Notes under the pieces: generated by a model
Seen by the model: the letters and a program-made list of their open reading frames with translations, nothing else
The model's database searches: none
Told to the model about the DNA's origin: nothing
In this document: one piece after another, positions 39,401-50,655 of the stretch
Position numbering within the stretch: the stretch's first letter is position 1
Layout of the letters: each line of letters opens with the position of its first letter
Position numbers and translations under genes: made by a program
Assembly: GCF_033807715.1 (NCBI RefSeq)
Contig: NC_084607.1
Coordinates: 20,531,941 to 20,595,940, forward strand
Direction of reading: 5' to 3'
Length of the DNA: 64,000 bases
DNA from: Cololabis saira
Lineage: Eukaryota > Chordata > Actinopteri > Beloniformes > Belonidae

Positions 39401-42400
39401 TCAGAGAATCGGTATCATTGATCTGTAAACAAATCTTGCCAAAAGGGACATTTCAGGTTATTTTCCTTCTTACGTCACCAGTCGAGAAACCACTCCTACA
39501 CACATTTTATGAGTTTTTCACAGACATGGAGGGCCATGAGGACATCATCTGCATCTGTGAATCTGAGAAAAACTTCCAGAAGTGGCAGGGCTTTGCAGAA
39601 GGCTCCTGTGGAAAAGAAACTCTCAACAATGCCAGTGTTGTTGGGATGAAAATGAGTCACCTTGATGCAACACTGCAGCAAGTACAACCTGTAAAAGCAT
39701 GTGCCAGTAAACATCTGCCAGTATTTGTAAAGGGAAGTTGTCTTCTTGAAACACAATTAGAGGAACAAATGTATTGTCTGGAAATTCTGACAGTCGATCA
39801 TTGTGATGAAACAACCAAAGACTTCATCAATGAAGAGAAAGAAAACATTGAACGGCAGTTTTACCGTGGTGGGAGAGTGAACTGGCTGAATTTCTGGCTA
39901 GCTGAGAACAAATATGTTGAAGAGGTCATTGAAAGAGATGCCTATCTTGAAACATGCAAAATTCTCAATGATGCTTTGAGATGTAATGCTGATCAGAGCC
40001 CCGTGAATTGTGTGAACATCTACCATCACCCAGGAAGTGGTGGCAGTACAGTGGCAAGACAAGTGCTGTGGAACAACAGAAAAGATCTACGGTGTGCACT
40101 TGTGAAACCTTCATACCCAGCTTCTATGGTTGCACAGCATGCAGTGGCACTGAGAGAGTACGAAGAAAAAGATCCTCAGAAGTGCCTCCCTGTGTTGCTC
40201 CTCATTGAAGACACAGAGAAAGATTATGTGGATGATCTCAGGAATGAACTTGAGGGTGCCATTCACATCAAACAAATCCAGAATGGAACTCCGTGTTTTA
40301 TTTTGTTGAGCTGCAGACGTTCTCCTGATCCACAAAGGAGGTGCAAGGAGTCTCCATTACAGAATGTGTCTGTCACTCACAAACTGTCCAATCAAGAGAA
40401 GAGGAAGTTTGCTGGAAAACTGCAAGTGCTTGAGGAACGATACGAACCTGAGTTCATCCTGACATTTGTTTTAATGAGCAACGAATTCTCAGAAGATTAC
40501 ATTCAAGACTTTGTGAAGAATTTGCTCCGAGACGTTGACCGACAATCAGTTGTGACCCGCCTCATGCACTATGTTGCGTTGCTGAACACATATGTTCAGA
40601 ACTCCTTCATCTCTCAGTCCCACTGTGAGGCCTTGCTTGGCTTAACCCTTCACATGGAGAGGTTTCGCCAGCATGAGTTTGGGAGATCCCTCAGTGATCC
40701 GGCTAAACTAGTCTTCTTGCACCTCAGAGATGACAAGACACACATCAAGTCAATCAGAATCATCCACCCACTTGTTGCAAAAGAAATTCTTCAACAGCTA
40801 CTGGGACAACAAGACACACAAAGCAAATTGGCAATGAATCTGCTCCATGAGAAGGTGCTTTTTGACCACCGATTTGGAAGGGAGGAGTACCTCTCATTTT
40901 TGAGACAACTCTTCATAAGGCGGTCCAGAATAAGTAAAGGAGATGAATATGATAGTTTCTTTTCTCCTTTCATTGAGCAGGTGTGTGAAAAAGAGAAAAG
41001 CCCAGACAAAGCAATTGAGCTACTCAAGGAGGCCTTCCAGTGCTTCAATCAAAATCCATTCTTTGCACAGCAACTTGCTCGTCTTCACTATGCTTACGAG
41101 AAGTTTGAAGAGGCGAAATACTGGGCAGAAAGAGCAGCTCAACAGTTGCCGAAGCACTCATACATACTTGACACAAAAGGGCAGGTGTACAGAAAATGGT
41201 TCCAAGCCAAATGGAAAGCACTTGAAAGTGACAGTAAACTGAAGACACCCCAAAACACAGCAGAGGCTGTGGAGATTGCCCTGAAAGCCCTGGAGTGCTT
41301 TCAAGAATGTGAAATGGCTGCTGTCAATGATATGGAAGACTTCAACACTAATGGGTTTTTTTCTGAAGTCGAGGTCGGATGCAAGCTGCTCAAACTCATC
41401 TCCTCACTGCAAGTGTTTGCACACCAAACCAGTGGCCACTCCGAATGTATGAAATATCTCTTAACAGATTACGTTCCAGAGGAACTTAAGTCTGTCTGGG
41501 AACCATTTCATGATCGTTTGAAAAAACTGCATAAGACAATGCAAGATGCCTTGGAATGGATTTCAGAGGATCTCAGTTACTTCCAGACAGACATTGGTGA
41601 AGAAGAAGAGACCCCCCAAAGCACTGAAGAGAAGATAAGCCACCCACTCTTATGGTTGGCCAAAAAATCTTCTGAGTATGGAAAGTACTTCAGTGAAACA
41701 GATTCGGCTGCCCTTCTGCAACATGGACAGGTGAACCCAGCTAACCTGACTCCTTTCCAGAAACGCATGATCATCTACCATCTTGGCGGAGGTAACATAA
41801 TACTCATCCTCTCCAAACTAACTGACCAAAAGGATTCAGTCCGTCGTCTGGAGAATATCCTCTCTCTCTATCCAAGCAATCCACGGAAGGCCAACTTTGG
41901 TCAAAGGGATATTGTTAATTACATTGCGGCCCACATTCTACTCAACTGCCTAACACCACAAACTCAAAAGGTAGCTCATCTCAAAGATCTGCAGGATCTT
42001 TGTCTTCATTTACCATCCGATAAAAGGAAATGTCTGCCAAGTGCTCTCTTCTTGCTTACCATGCTATTCTGGCCAGAGGATCGTGACACAGACCATGAGA
42101 GAGAAAGCAAGTATGAGATTGTGCAGTCGGCGGTTGAGCATCTGGAAAAGAACTATTGGACAAAGAGGAAAGACATTCCTCAGAGGAAAAGAAGGATTTA
42201 CACCCATTTCTTCCTGGGGAATGGGAATGGACTGAATAAATTCATCCACAAGAGACAGTTTGACAAAATCACAAAAGGGTTCTCTGTTTCTGAGAGACGC
42301 ATGAAGTGGTTCAGGGGTGAGGCATGGACAATCCCTGAGATCACCATGATGCTGAAACGTGTTTCTGGATGGACTGAGGATGGAGTGGTTTACCTTGAAG

Positions 42401-42534
42401 GCCCGCGGAAAAAGAAGTTCAACATCCGGCCTCTTTTTCTCCCCTCTGTACCCTATCGTAATGAAAACATCTCCTTCTACTTGGGATTCACATTTAGGGG
42501 TCCTGTTGCCTGCAACATCCTTGTAGATAAATAG
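33490..42534 (+). CDS. SAMD9/SAMD9L-like protein A
   Basis: CDS is 33490-33493 joined to 37913-42534, giving 1541 residues (human SAMD9 is ~1590). The N-terminus MADRLEQ is built by the splice, and the acceptor CTGTTTTAG is in phase. Order: SAM domain ~10-76; charged linker; AlbA_2/Schlafen-like domain ~150-370 (RSNGTIHFGV near 208-217), the region tied to nuclease activity in SAMD9; SIR2-like middle; P-loop NTPase with a lysine-less Walker A (PGSGGST, 708-714) and Walker B-like LLLIED (763-768); TPR-like helices from ~1033; C-terminal OB-fold-like segment ~1450-1541. SAMD9 proteins are cytosolic, interferon-induced antiviral and growth-restraining factors that repress translation. The frame is intact. 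Intron 2 is swollen by three transposons. SAMD9 versus SAMD9L cannot be told apart in fish, so no symbol is given. Confidence 0.9.
34005..34850. mobile_element. 846-bp MITE with TACCCCTTTTCCACC termini
   Basis: Inverted termini TACCCCTTTTCCACC..GGTGGAAAAGGGGTA, flanked by the 3-bp duplication TCA (34002-34004 and 34851-34853). The paralogous site near gene B (CCTTCACTCAGTAGG, about 48891-48906) carries one TCA and no insert. The 3-bp duplication suggests PIF/Harbinger-type mobilisation. Confidence 0.85.
34246..34508. mobile_element. Nested MITE with ATTATGGTTCTGC termini
   Basis: Inside the 846-bp MITE. Termini GGATTATGGTTCTGC and GCAGAACCATAATTC form inverted repeats, with TAA near each outer edge. 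A GC-rich centre contains a short repeated GCTCGCGGGGGG motif. Exact ends are uncertain by a few bases. Confidence 0.6.
34890..36297 (+). mobile_element. PIF/Harbinger-type element 3
   Basis: 1408 bp, the same termini and nearly the same sequence as 28667-30073. Flanked by ATT on both sides (34887-34889 and 36298-36300). The empty site is preserved at about 48931-48950 as TTAACATTATCAG with a single ATT, proving insertion after the duplication or only in copy A. The truncated transposase frame is present but broken. Confidence 0.9.
36566..36793. mobile_element. 228-bp fold-back hAT MITE
   Basis: Termini CAGGGGTCGTCAACACTGG and their near reverse complement frame long inverted arms (GTGTGTTTTAGATGTT / AACATCTAAAACACAC). 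It is flanked by the 8-bp duplication CCTTAAAT (36558-36565 and 36794-36801), the hallmark of hAT transposition. Empty sites with one CCTTAAAT are at about 49310 and 52153. Confidence 0.9.
37215..37490 (-). mobile_element. Non-LTR retrotransposon 3' fragment
   Basis: The minus-strand frame ends in TSRLRNSFFPETVRRLNS, a motif typical of the C-terminal end of fish LINE ORF2 proteins. It is cut at both ends and missing from the gene B intron (compare 52540-52600), so it is a late 5'-truncated insertion in gene A intron 2. Confidence 0.65.
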
Positions 42535-42838
42535 TTTGTCTTTGAAAGATTGCGGTCTAAACCAACTGGAGTAGACTCTGAAAGTCCACCCTATTACCAG
42601 GAGCAAGAGGAAGCCTTATGTCAGTTTATCGTTTGGACAATGCTGTTTAAATTGTTAATGCACAAAATATGATGTAAATAATGTGTAGTTCAAGAAGTTG
42701 TTCAAAGATTCAGTCTGTATGTTTTTCACTTTTTATTTCATTTTTTTCTATAGATAAATATTTTCTGTACTTTGAAGCAGGGATTTCTTTTGTTTAACCC
42801 ACAGAATTCTCTTATGTAACCAAAAAAAAGTATAACGA
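42535..42838 (+). other. Gene A 3' UTR, diverged
   Basis: Recognisably related to the 3' flanks at 43766 and 58000 (CTGAAAGTCCA, GATGTA.ATAATG, TTCACTTTTT.TTT shared in order) but far more diverged than those two are from each other. It ends abruptly where the C-terminal remnant begins. Confidence 0.6.
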
Positions 42839-43765
42839 AGGAACTATTGGACAAAGAGGAAAGACATTCCTCAGAGGAAAAAAAGGATTTACACCAATTT
42901 CTTCCTGGGAAATGGGAATGGACTGAATACATTTATTCACAACAGACAGTTCAACAAAATCACAAAAGGGCCCTCAGTCTTTTTTTTTTTTTTTTTTTTT
43001 ATATTTTTATCCCCGATTTTTTACCCATTTCATCACCCAGTGCTCATACCTAGACAGTCCTTGGCATTGTTCCCCTCTGCCAACCCAAGGAGGGCCCTAC
43101 ACTGAGCTCAGGTCTCCTTCTTATCCTGAGGAGTGATGGACCGCTTCTTTTCACCAGACAGGATGAGGATTCTCCGGCCGAACGTAGCGCGTGGAAGGAT
43201 CACGTTATTCCGGCTGGATCCTCCCCACCCCATCTGGCGCCCCGGTTGGCCAGAGGGGGCATGTATAGCCCAGGACTGTTGCATGTTTTTGTGAGGGTAG
43301 CTCCCATTAGCTACCCAAGGGAACACGGGGAGAACATGCAAACTCCACACAGAAAGATCATTTCGCCAACCCCACCCAGGGTGTGGGCACTGAAGTCATG
43401 GGAGAACTAACACGCACTTCAGCGCCCACAGCGTCCCCGGCGGGAATCGAACCCAGGACCTTCTTGCTGTGAGACGGCTGCACTACCTGCTGCGCCACCA
43501 TGCCCCCGGGCCCTCAGTCTTTGATAAAAGCATGAATTGGTTCGGTGGCAATGATAAGAAAATGCATGAAATCGCCAAGATGCTCAAACTTTTTTCTGGA
43601 TGGACTGAGGATGGAGTGGTGTACCTTGAAGGTCCTCAGAAAACAAAGTCTAAAATTCAGCCTCTAAATGTCCCCTCCGTACCTCATGGTAAGGAAAACA
43701 TCACCTTCTACCTGGGATTCACCTTTAGAGGTCCTGTTGCCTGCAACATCCTTGTGAAAAAATAG
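42839..43765 (+). pseudogene. C-terminal remnant of a third SAMD9-like copy
   Basis: Pieces 42839-42980 and 43521-43765, split by a SINE, correspond to gene B 57616-57999. The ~128 codons read through once the SINE is ignored and end in the usual stop. There is no start, N-terminus or promoter, so it cannot make a SAMD9-like protein by itself. It matches gene B (GGNDKKM, QPLNVPSVPHG) rather than neighbouring gene A (RGEAWTI, RPLFLPSVPYR). It marks a gene whose 5' part was deleted at 42838/42839. Confidence 0.85.
42981..43507 (-). mobile_element. tRNA-derived SINE splitting the remnant
   Basis: 527 bp with a 13-bp duplication GGGCCCTCAGTCT (42968-42980 and 43508-43520). On the minus strand it begins with a tRNA-like head, A box region GGTGGCGCAGCAGG (plus 43486-43499) and B box GGTTCGATTCCC (plus 43442-43453), and ends in a poly(A) run (T run at plus 42981-43000). 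The body contains GGAGTTTGCATGTTCTCCCC, a common fish SINE motif. Gene B at about 57740 is the unoccupied site. Confidence 0.9.
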
Positions 43766-44816
43766 TATGTCCTTTAAGAATGGGAGAGTATAAACTTAGT
43801 GAGGCAGAGGCTGAAAGTCCAGTTTATTACAAAGAACAAAGAGGAACTATGAATATAAGCCTTATGTAGTTTCATCATTTAGGTCATGCTGGTAAAATAA
43901 GGAAATAATGACAGGATGTAGATAATGCATTGTTTTGTAATATGTTCAATGGTTTGATGTATACATATTTCACTTTTTGTTTAATTTCTTTCTAAATATG
44001 AACAGATAAAGTGTGATTCTTTTTTTTCATATAACTCAGATGTTGTGACTCTAAAAAATGTATTACAAGCTTAAGATCATTGCTAGTCCAGCAAAGCATA
44101 TTAATGTATTAAAAATACTTCAAATATAATGAGATACTTTTAAAACCTAATTGTGATTAAGGGACAACTGCAAGTCATTACGTAGGATTTTTTAAACCTT
44201 TTTATTATGATGAAATATGGGATTATGTAAACATCTCTGTTTTCATATAGATGTGTAAAAAGTGTCTTGTTATATGGATTTTCCTTTTAAGAAATACTAA
44301 AATAATTTTCCCATGCAACAACCATTTAGCTGGGTTTTTTTTAATTTGCCATATTTACCATGAAATTAAAGTTTTTTCCATTATATGCCTATGTATTAAA
44401 AGAAATATAAAAAATAAAAACCCTGCATCATAATAAATGTTGTTACTAATCTTTTTGTTATATTTAATGAAAAATAACTCATCTTATGCATGTTTGTGCT
44501 TCATAAAAACAGTGATGTCATGTAAACTAAATTGCTCCTCTGGGGATGAGTTTTGTGCCGATTGAATTGTCGACCTTTAAAGATATTTGAAAATTTAATT
44601 TCAAACATTTAAAAAAAAAAAAAAACATTCCATATGGAGTAACAACCAAAATGGGGGAATAAAGTTGATGGAAAAACTGCTGGAAGGACAGAAAGTCCCC
44701 AATGACTTACAAGGGTTAAGCACTGATCCAGTTCTATGAAAACAGAGGCCATGAAATCTGTTCCTCGCAAATGGAACAGATTGCAAGTAAAAAGGAGCTG
44801 CTGCCAGGAAACTGTA

Positions 44817-45193
44817 GCCCCTTTCACACAGCCAGTTCGAGGCGGGAACGTTGCGCCTTTAAGCCGCCTCGCTGTTCTGTGTGAAAGTCACGGAGGCGGA
44901 ATGGGGGGGCCAAGTGGCCCCACCAATAAGCCGGCAGCGGAGGTAGTCACAGAGCCGTCACAGAGACGAAACGGGGTCTGTGTGAATGACACAGCCGGCA
45001 TGCCGCTGACATGACGGTCGGACTGACGCTGTCGTCACGCCTCTGATTGCGGAACGCCGGCATGCTGTGTGAATTTACAGACGGGAGCGGCGTTATGCCG
45101 GCGTTGTATGGTTCTGTGTGAACCAACAAAGGCGGCGTATTGGCAGGACTTCTTTACACCAATATTGCGGAATCTCTGTGTGAAAGGGGCTTG
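44817..45193. mobile_element. ~375-bp MITE with GCCCCTTTCACACAG termini
   Basis: Inverted termini GCCCCTTTCACACAG..CTGTGTGAAAGGGGC, a GC-rich interior, and TGTA near both edges (44813-44816 and 45194-45197). The other flank copy reads straight through at about 59790 (GACTGTAATGTTTGG), so this insertion is younger than the duplication. The right boundary is uncertain by 3 bases. Confidence 0.8.
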
Positions 45194-45243
45194 TGTAATG
45201 TTTGGTGGTGGACTTGTCCCTACAAACAAGGTGGCGTGATCTG

Positions 45244-46310
45244 ATTCAATTCAACTTTATTTATATATTACAATACGAATTGTCTCTAGAAGGTTTCCAG
45301 AGACCCAGTATGGCCCCAGAGCAATTGTCAATGAAACAACGGCAGGTGTAAAAACTCTGCCAGTGGGACAAAAAAACATTAAGCCAAACTGGCAAGGAGA
45401 AACCATTTAAGAGGCTCATAAGGGGGACCCTCCTGCTGACAGCCAGCCAGGAACAGGAAGAAAAGAGGCAAAATATGCACAGATATATTGTCAATGGTAT
45501 CTCAGACAAAATATATTAGTAGTCATTATCTAATCGCTGAATTACTAAGAGTTCTACGTACATATTGCTGATATATGTTTAGTTGGTGTACGACTATATA
45601 AACAGGTGTACACAGCAGACACTGAGGTGGTCAGAGGGTGGGACTGCCGGTCAGGATGTCAGTAGGAATCCAACAGAGACATCTATACAGACAGATGGAG
45701 GTAAGGAAGCTCTGGACTGTAAACATGTCCAGAAGAGAAAAATAGGCAGACCGGCACAACAAACTACAAAAACAATGGAGTGCACTTATGCTTATGAGAT
45801 ACATCTAATTAATAACTGGATTGAGCTGAAGAAAGGAAAGAGAAGCGTAGCTCTATAGCAGCTCTATAGCAGCATATCCACAATGAAGCTATGTTTAAGA
45901 CGAGCTGCTCTAGTGTTGGTCTGTAGCTGCAGCCATGACTACTGACCCTAACACATTAAAGTAACAATGGGCTTGACTAAACATTTAAAGTTTGGTTTTA
46001 AAGGTGAATGTGGTGTCAGGCTCCTTAACCCAGATTGGAAGTTGGATTAATGTAAACCTGCCCTCTGAGAACAGAGAGCTCTGTTAGGAACATAAGGTAG
46101 CCTACTATGAGGTCTTGCAATACCGTGGAGCTACGCTGTTGAGGACTTAACACATAAGTAAGAGAATTTTGAATTGTATTCTAAATTTTACAGGGAGCCA
46201 CTGGAGGGAGGCAAACACTGGAAAACCATGATTCCTCTTGGATTCCTCTCAGCGCTGAGCTGGAGGCTATTAAGAGAATTACTTGGGCATCCTGCTAATA
46301 ACACATTACA
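45244..46310 (-). mobile_element. Non-LTR element fragment, (TTGAA)n tail, copy 1
   Basis: Begins on the plus strand with ATTCAATTCAACTTTATTTATAT, the reverse of the element's tail. It continues with the GGCAAGGAGAAACC and GGGAGCCACTGGAGGGAGGC stretches common to one fish repeat family. It is part of the duplicated flank; the counterpart is 59838-61010. The short ORFs inside are not genes. Confidence 0.65.
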
Positions 46311-46742
46311 TTTATTTCATTTAATTTATTGATTCCTTCCAGACAAGTCAAAATCATTGTATAACAACATTAACTCAGATATGAATCTATGTATGTATTT
46401 ACAAATAGATATAAATACACTTGTACACACATACATACACACACATTTGAACATACAAAATCCCTTGCAAGTAAATTTATATAAATAAATGAATCTATTT
46501 TAACTGAATGTACACAAAATAAATAAATCTATAAAGTAAATCTCTCCCCATACTTATATACATGCGCACACATAACAATATACATAACACAATCCTGTTT
46601 AACATGTGTGAAAAGGGGCAGGAAAAAGTTAAATGTATTTAATCCTACCCTTCTCCAATATTCCATAATTACACTTCATATCCATCCGGTTTTCTGAGTC
46701 TTATGAATTTATATTAAAAAAAAAACAATAACAAAAAACAAA

Positions 46743-47109
46743 CATTTACATAAAAAGTAATGCAGAAATTAATCCAATATAATTTTAATGCTATATTTTA
46801 GTGTTGTAAATTGACATTCACACAGGCATTCCCATCCAACTACACACTGATACTCCTATACACATTCACACCCAAATATGAGAGCACCCCCCCGTGATTG
46901 ATGCCAAGTAGGGTGGTTTTCATTCCAGAATATTACTTAAATGTCTAATTTTCATGTAAATTCATTTCAATTAATAATGATGAAACAAATGGCAAAATTG
47001 TTCTGTTCACCATAGATGACATTGCACTAAAAGCACCGAACTGAAGATGGAAAGATAACTTGCACGAATAATGTGTTGCCCCACCCACCACGCTCCGAGA
47101 CTAGTTCTA
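46743..47109. other. AT-rich intergenic before gene B promoter
   Basis: Junction sequence between the end of the duplicated 3' flank and the start of the promoter block. No gene or repeat is seen. Confidence 0.5.
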
Positions 47110-47620
47110 TAATCACCCTTATTGCACTTTGGGTTTGTCTGTGAGTGATTACAAAAAGGATTAGATCTGTGCTGAGGACTGATCCTTTTTTATCGGTTGT
47201 GTATCCCGTCATGCTCTCTATTTTCCTTGTTTATTACATAACGATTGGTTGAACCTGCGGGCAGAGTTATGATACATTTATGGTGCTGGTTCTGAACATA
47301 CAACGTTTATGGTAACAAACCACCATCCTACAAAATACAACCAGTTTACACTTGTTCATTTTCCAGCTCCAACATGTTCCAGAGCCCAGTTCCGTATCTG
47401 AAATTCTTTTATCTACTTCCGTGAGGTATGATGTGATGCTCAACGAACAGGGCGGGTCAGTAATGTGAGTTTCGCCAGTGTTTCTCCAATAAAGAAACTT
47501 TGAGCAGCAAGCAGCCAGCAGGCAGAGTCCAGACAGGAGCTCGGACCTGAAACCTCATCCTACCAGGACCAGGTCCACGTCTAACTTTGTTAAACTGCTT
47601 TCTTTCCATTTTTACCAGAG
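47110..47620 (+). promoter_or_regulatory. Promoter and non-coding exon 1 of SAMD9-like gene B
   Basis: Colinear with 24575-25134. The ISRE-like site is weaker (AATAAAGAAACTT at 47488-47500), the opposing GTTTCGCC half-site is kept near 47470, and the donor CCAGAG|GTAAGA is conserved (donor from 47621). Exon 1 is inferred from this paralogy. Confidence 0.6.
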
Positions 47621-47940
47621 GTAAGAGGACAAGTTTTCATCATATTTTCCTTTATTCTATCTCCTTTTTCCCGACCATAATATAAAAGAAACTCCTACCT
47701 CCACCAGACACCATGTTTACTCTGTAACTTCTGCAATTTAACAGTGGGGGAGAAAAAAAATATCTATATATATACATATCTAGCTCTGAAGCTGCACTTC
47801 AATTACGGGGAAAAAAGCCCAAGTGAATCAAAGTCATCTCTAAAGCACCAAAGTATCTTATTGTGTAGTGAAGACAATTTGAAGAAGTCTAGAAGTAAAT
47901 CAGTCGTCTGACCAGTCATCGTAAATCTGTTTCATTTTAG

Positions 47941-48440
47941 ACACGTTTCCATTACACTTTAGCGCAAAAGAAAATGTATTTCTGAAAGTTAGATAAAGTT
48001 AGCACTGTGGAGTCTCTGATAAATTATTGCGACTGCTGCTGCTGTTGTTGAGAAAACAACCAGATGATGAAGGCAGCGAATGATCATTCAAATAATTATT
48101 CAGAGGCAAAGCCTCTATGTAATTTATAATGATTAGGTAGTGTTACAGGAAAACTAAATCATATTATTGAGGTTAAAATATGCTAAAAACTACATTTTGA
48201 ATACTTTAAAGTGACCGGTTATGTTACATCCAGCGATGCCAGAGACTTGGAAATTCACCTTGCCATTACACTTTTTTACCCAATGGTGGATTATCGAATC
48301 GCCTGGAGAACCACCCCCTGGAAGGGTAGAAAGGTTTATTCGATATTCAGGAGTTTTTTCGAATAAGGGTCACTTCCATTACGGGTTTTCTTTTTCGATA
48401 TTTGGTTTTGCGCAAATTGCGGGGTAATGGAAACGCACTT
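47941..48440. mobile_element. ~500-bp MITE with CGTTTCCATTAC termini
   Basis: CGTTTCCATTAC near 47944 and GTAATGGAAACG near 48425 are inverted. The interior is AT-rich with a short CTG run. No counterpart is seen in gene A intron 1. Target duplication not resolved. Confidence 0.5.
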
Positions 48441-48599
48441 TTTGATACAAATAATGAGTCTGGTTCCATCAGAACCGACTTTGATTACCAAGTACAACAC
48501 CATAGAAACTGCCTCCGGGTGCCGTTGGATATGTATATAACCAATCAGAGAAACAAACCATCGTCTTGTATCAACAAAAGACATCCAGAATGGTGCGTA

Positions 48600-49720
48600 G
48601 TGGAGTAGGAACACGTGATGGCATTAGGGATTGATCTGCTTTCCAGTTAGAGGACAACTGATTCTACTAACTAACTCACAACCAACTGCATTTTATTTTT
48701 TTCACATGAAACAACCATAATGCAAACGTTCAAGCACAAGGATGCTGATAAGCAAGAATAAGCAGCCCAAGAACCTCAAGGTTGATGCAGGAGAAACATT
48801 TAAATGATCAAATATGCGTAGCGTAGGCCAGGAATTATCAGCTCCTGGCAAATCAATAATGTCAATAAAGAACACTCAAGACAGCAATGTCCTTCACTCA
48901 GTAGGCCAAATCAAGTCAGGTTATATTGTTAACATTATCAGTTTTGCGATTTTCAAGTTGATTTTTGACTTGTTAAAACATAAATCTATCAGGTTGAAGT
49001 ATATCTCTCGGGGAGAAGATCACCAGAACCCCATACTGCTTAATGCCAAATAACAAAAGACTTGTTATACCGTTCAACCAATGAGGAAAAGGCATGTAGG
49101 TGCAGGTACATGGAAATTGGCAAGTGAATGAGGAACCACCCTGAAAGATTTTCATATTTAAATCAACTGCAGCCAAGCCCCAAAGAAAACAAGGAGAGGT
49201 TGTACCCCAGCTATGAACTGACAATTTATTCAATGTGAATTAAATTAACCATAAATAAAGCATTTAAAATAACCTGCATACTGTATGTGTATACAGTTAA
49301 AAAAAATACCTTAAATAGATCTACACAAAAAATCCTTAAGAACTTCCTTTGAGAAAATCTTTTGGATTTTCTAGTGACACATGACCACACCCGCAAATTT
49401 CTCAGATGCCACTAATTGGCAGATTTTGCTTAGTGTTACGTTGGTGGTTTCAACTATATTTACCCATTCCAAGCGATAATTCCTCTCCATTTTCTCTCCC
49501 CTGCTGTGTGACGGTTACTCAGAGAGTACGTTAGATCACGTTTGGAATATTAGCTAAAACATCCCGTTTTGACAGGCTTATGTACAACAGGCTACTGAGC
49601 AAGTACAATAGAAACACAGGAATATAGTCCTGATTTTCCAGTCAGTACATTTATTGGGTAGAAAAAATAAGCAAGTAAGCAACTAATCTGGCAATTTAAT
49701 GCATTTGATTTTTTTGAGTG
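48600..49720 (+). repeat. Locus-specific repeat R, copy upstream of gene B exon 2
   Basis: Matches 51000-52640 (minus a solo LTR) and the interrupted copy at 33640-37195, as well as the inverted 25990-26560 copy. It lies before exon 2, whereas the other direct copies lie after exon 2. No conserved reading frame. Confidence 0.8.
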
Positions 49721-50593
49721 TCTACTTCAACAAATCAGGTCAGTGAGTGTAGACAGTTTAACCCAAGTATTTTTGTCTTAACTATGATTCCACTAGTGAA
49801 TGACATTTGCAGTAAAAAAAAAAATGTGTTGATCCAAGTTATTCTTAGGAGTTCTGCAGTTATCTTAATTCCTCCTGAACGCTCCTGTATGAGTCATCAC
49901 ATAAAACCTGTCCTCACCCTGTTGCGATTGGTTTAACATATTCTGATGAAGTGGCTGGAATGGTAGAGGTGCCAGGCCCATTTCACAACAGAGAACTTTG
50001 GAGGAGTGAAGGTAATGAGTGAGTGGCCGTGCTAACTGTATTGAGTAGGCACTCAAAACCTGAAATCAAATCCAGACTTTGTATCTGCTTCATTTGGAGT
50101 AAAGTAACACAGGATAAGAGCATACAAGACTAATTCATGTATTTCAGTCAGTTATTCTAGCACTTTCGAGCCCTTGAAAATTAGGGTACTTTGCTTAAAA
50201 TGGCTGCAAGTTCTAAAAATGAAATGTCAAATTTTTGTGAAACCTTTTAAATTAAAGCTGAAATGGTGTACTTTGGTTAAATCTTATTTTATTTCAAATC
50301 TAATGTGTTGGCTTATAAATGCAAATAATGTATCAATCAAACAAACAAACAAAACTGTCATTGTGCAAATACTTCTGGACCTAATGAAGGGCTGATTTTA
50401 CAAAACATTTGACAATTTTACACTGTTCAGTTGTGAAATATTCATACCCAGTTCCAGAAAATCCAATGGACTTTGGTACGGCTCTGTGAGTACCAGGAGA
50501 AATAGAATGGTAGATTCAAAGTTTCACTGCAAATATGGACCAAATACTTCAAGATAACTGCTGGATTTAATTGTACAATGTTTTCTTTTGCAG

Positions 50594-50655
50594 GTAGATG
50601 GTGAGAAAAACATGACGACATTAATGGAATGATAAAAGGAAAACAGAAATCATGG
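50594..50655 (+). promoter_or_regulatory. Gene B exon 2: uORF-bearing leader ending in the start codon
   Basis: 62 nt, homologous to 33432-33493. The main ATG is at 50652-50654. The first upstream ATG now opens only 5 codons, the second 6; both stop before the main ATG. AG acceptor TTTTGCAG and donor GTGAGT. Confidence 0.75.

Larger units (their letters stand above)
43766..46742 (+). repeat. Duplicated 3' flank, copy 1
   Basis: Colinear with 58000-61441, starting with the 3' UTR of the remnant and ending near AAACAT at 46742. Differences are a MITE only in this copy (44817-45193) and small indels, and an extra segment around 58680-59440 only in the other copy. AATAAA near 44413 is the old poly(A) signal. 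Confidence 0.85.

Noticed and set aside
43480..43500. A tRNA gene on the minus strand
   Set aside because: The A and B box-like sequences are the head of a SINE with poly(A) tail and target duplication, not a foldable tRNA.
45583..45858. 91-codon ORF in the 3' flank, and its relative at 60214-60423
   Set aside because: Lies wholly inside a non-LTR repeat fragment duplicated with the flank.
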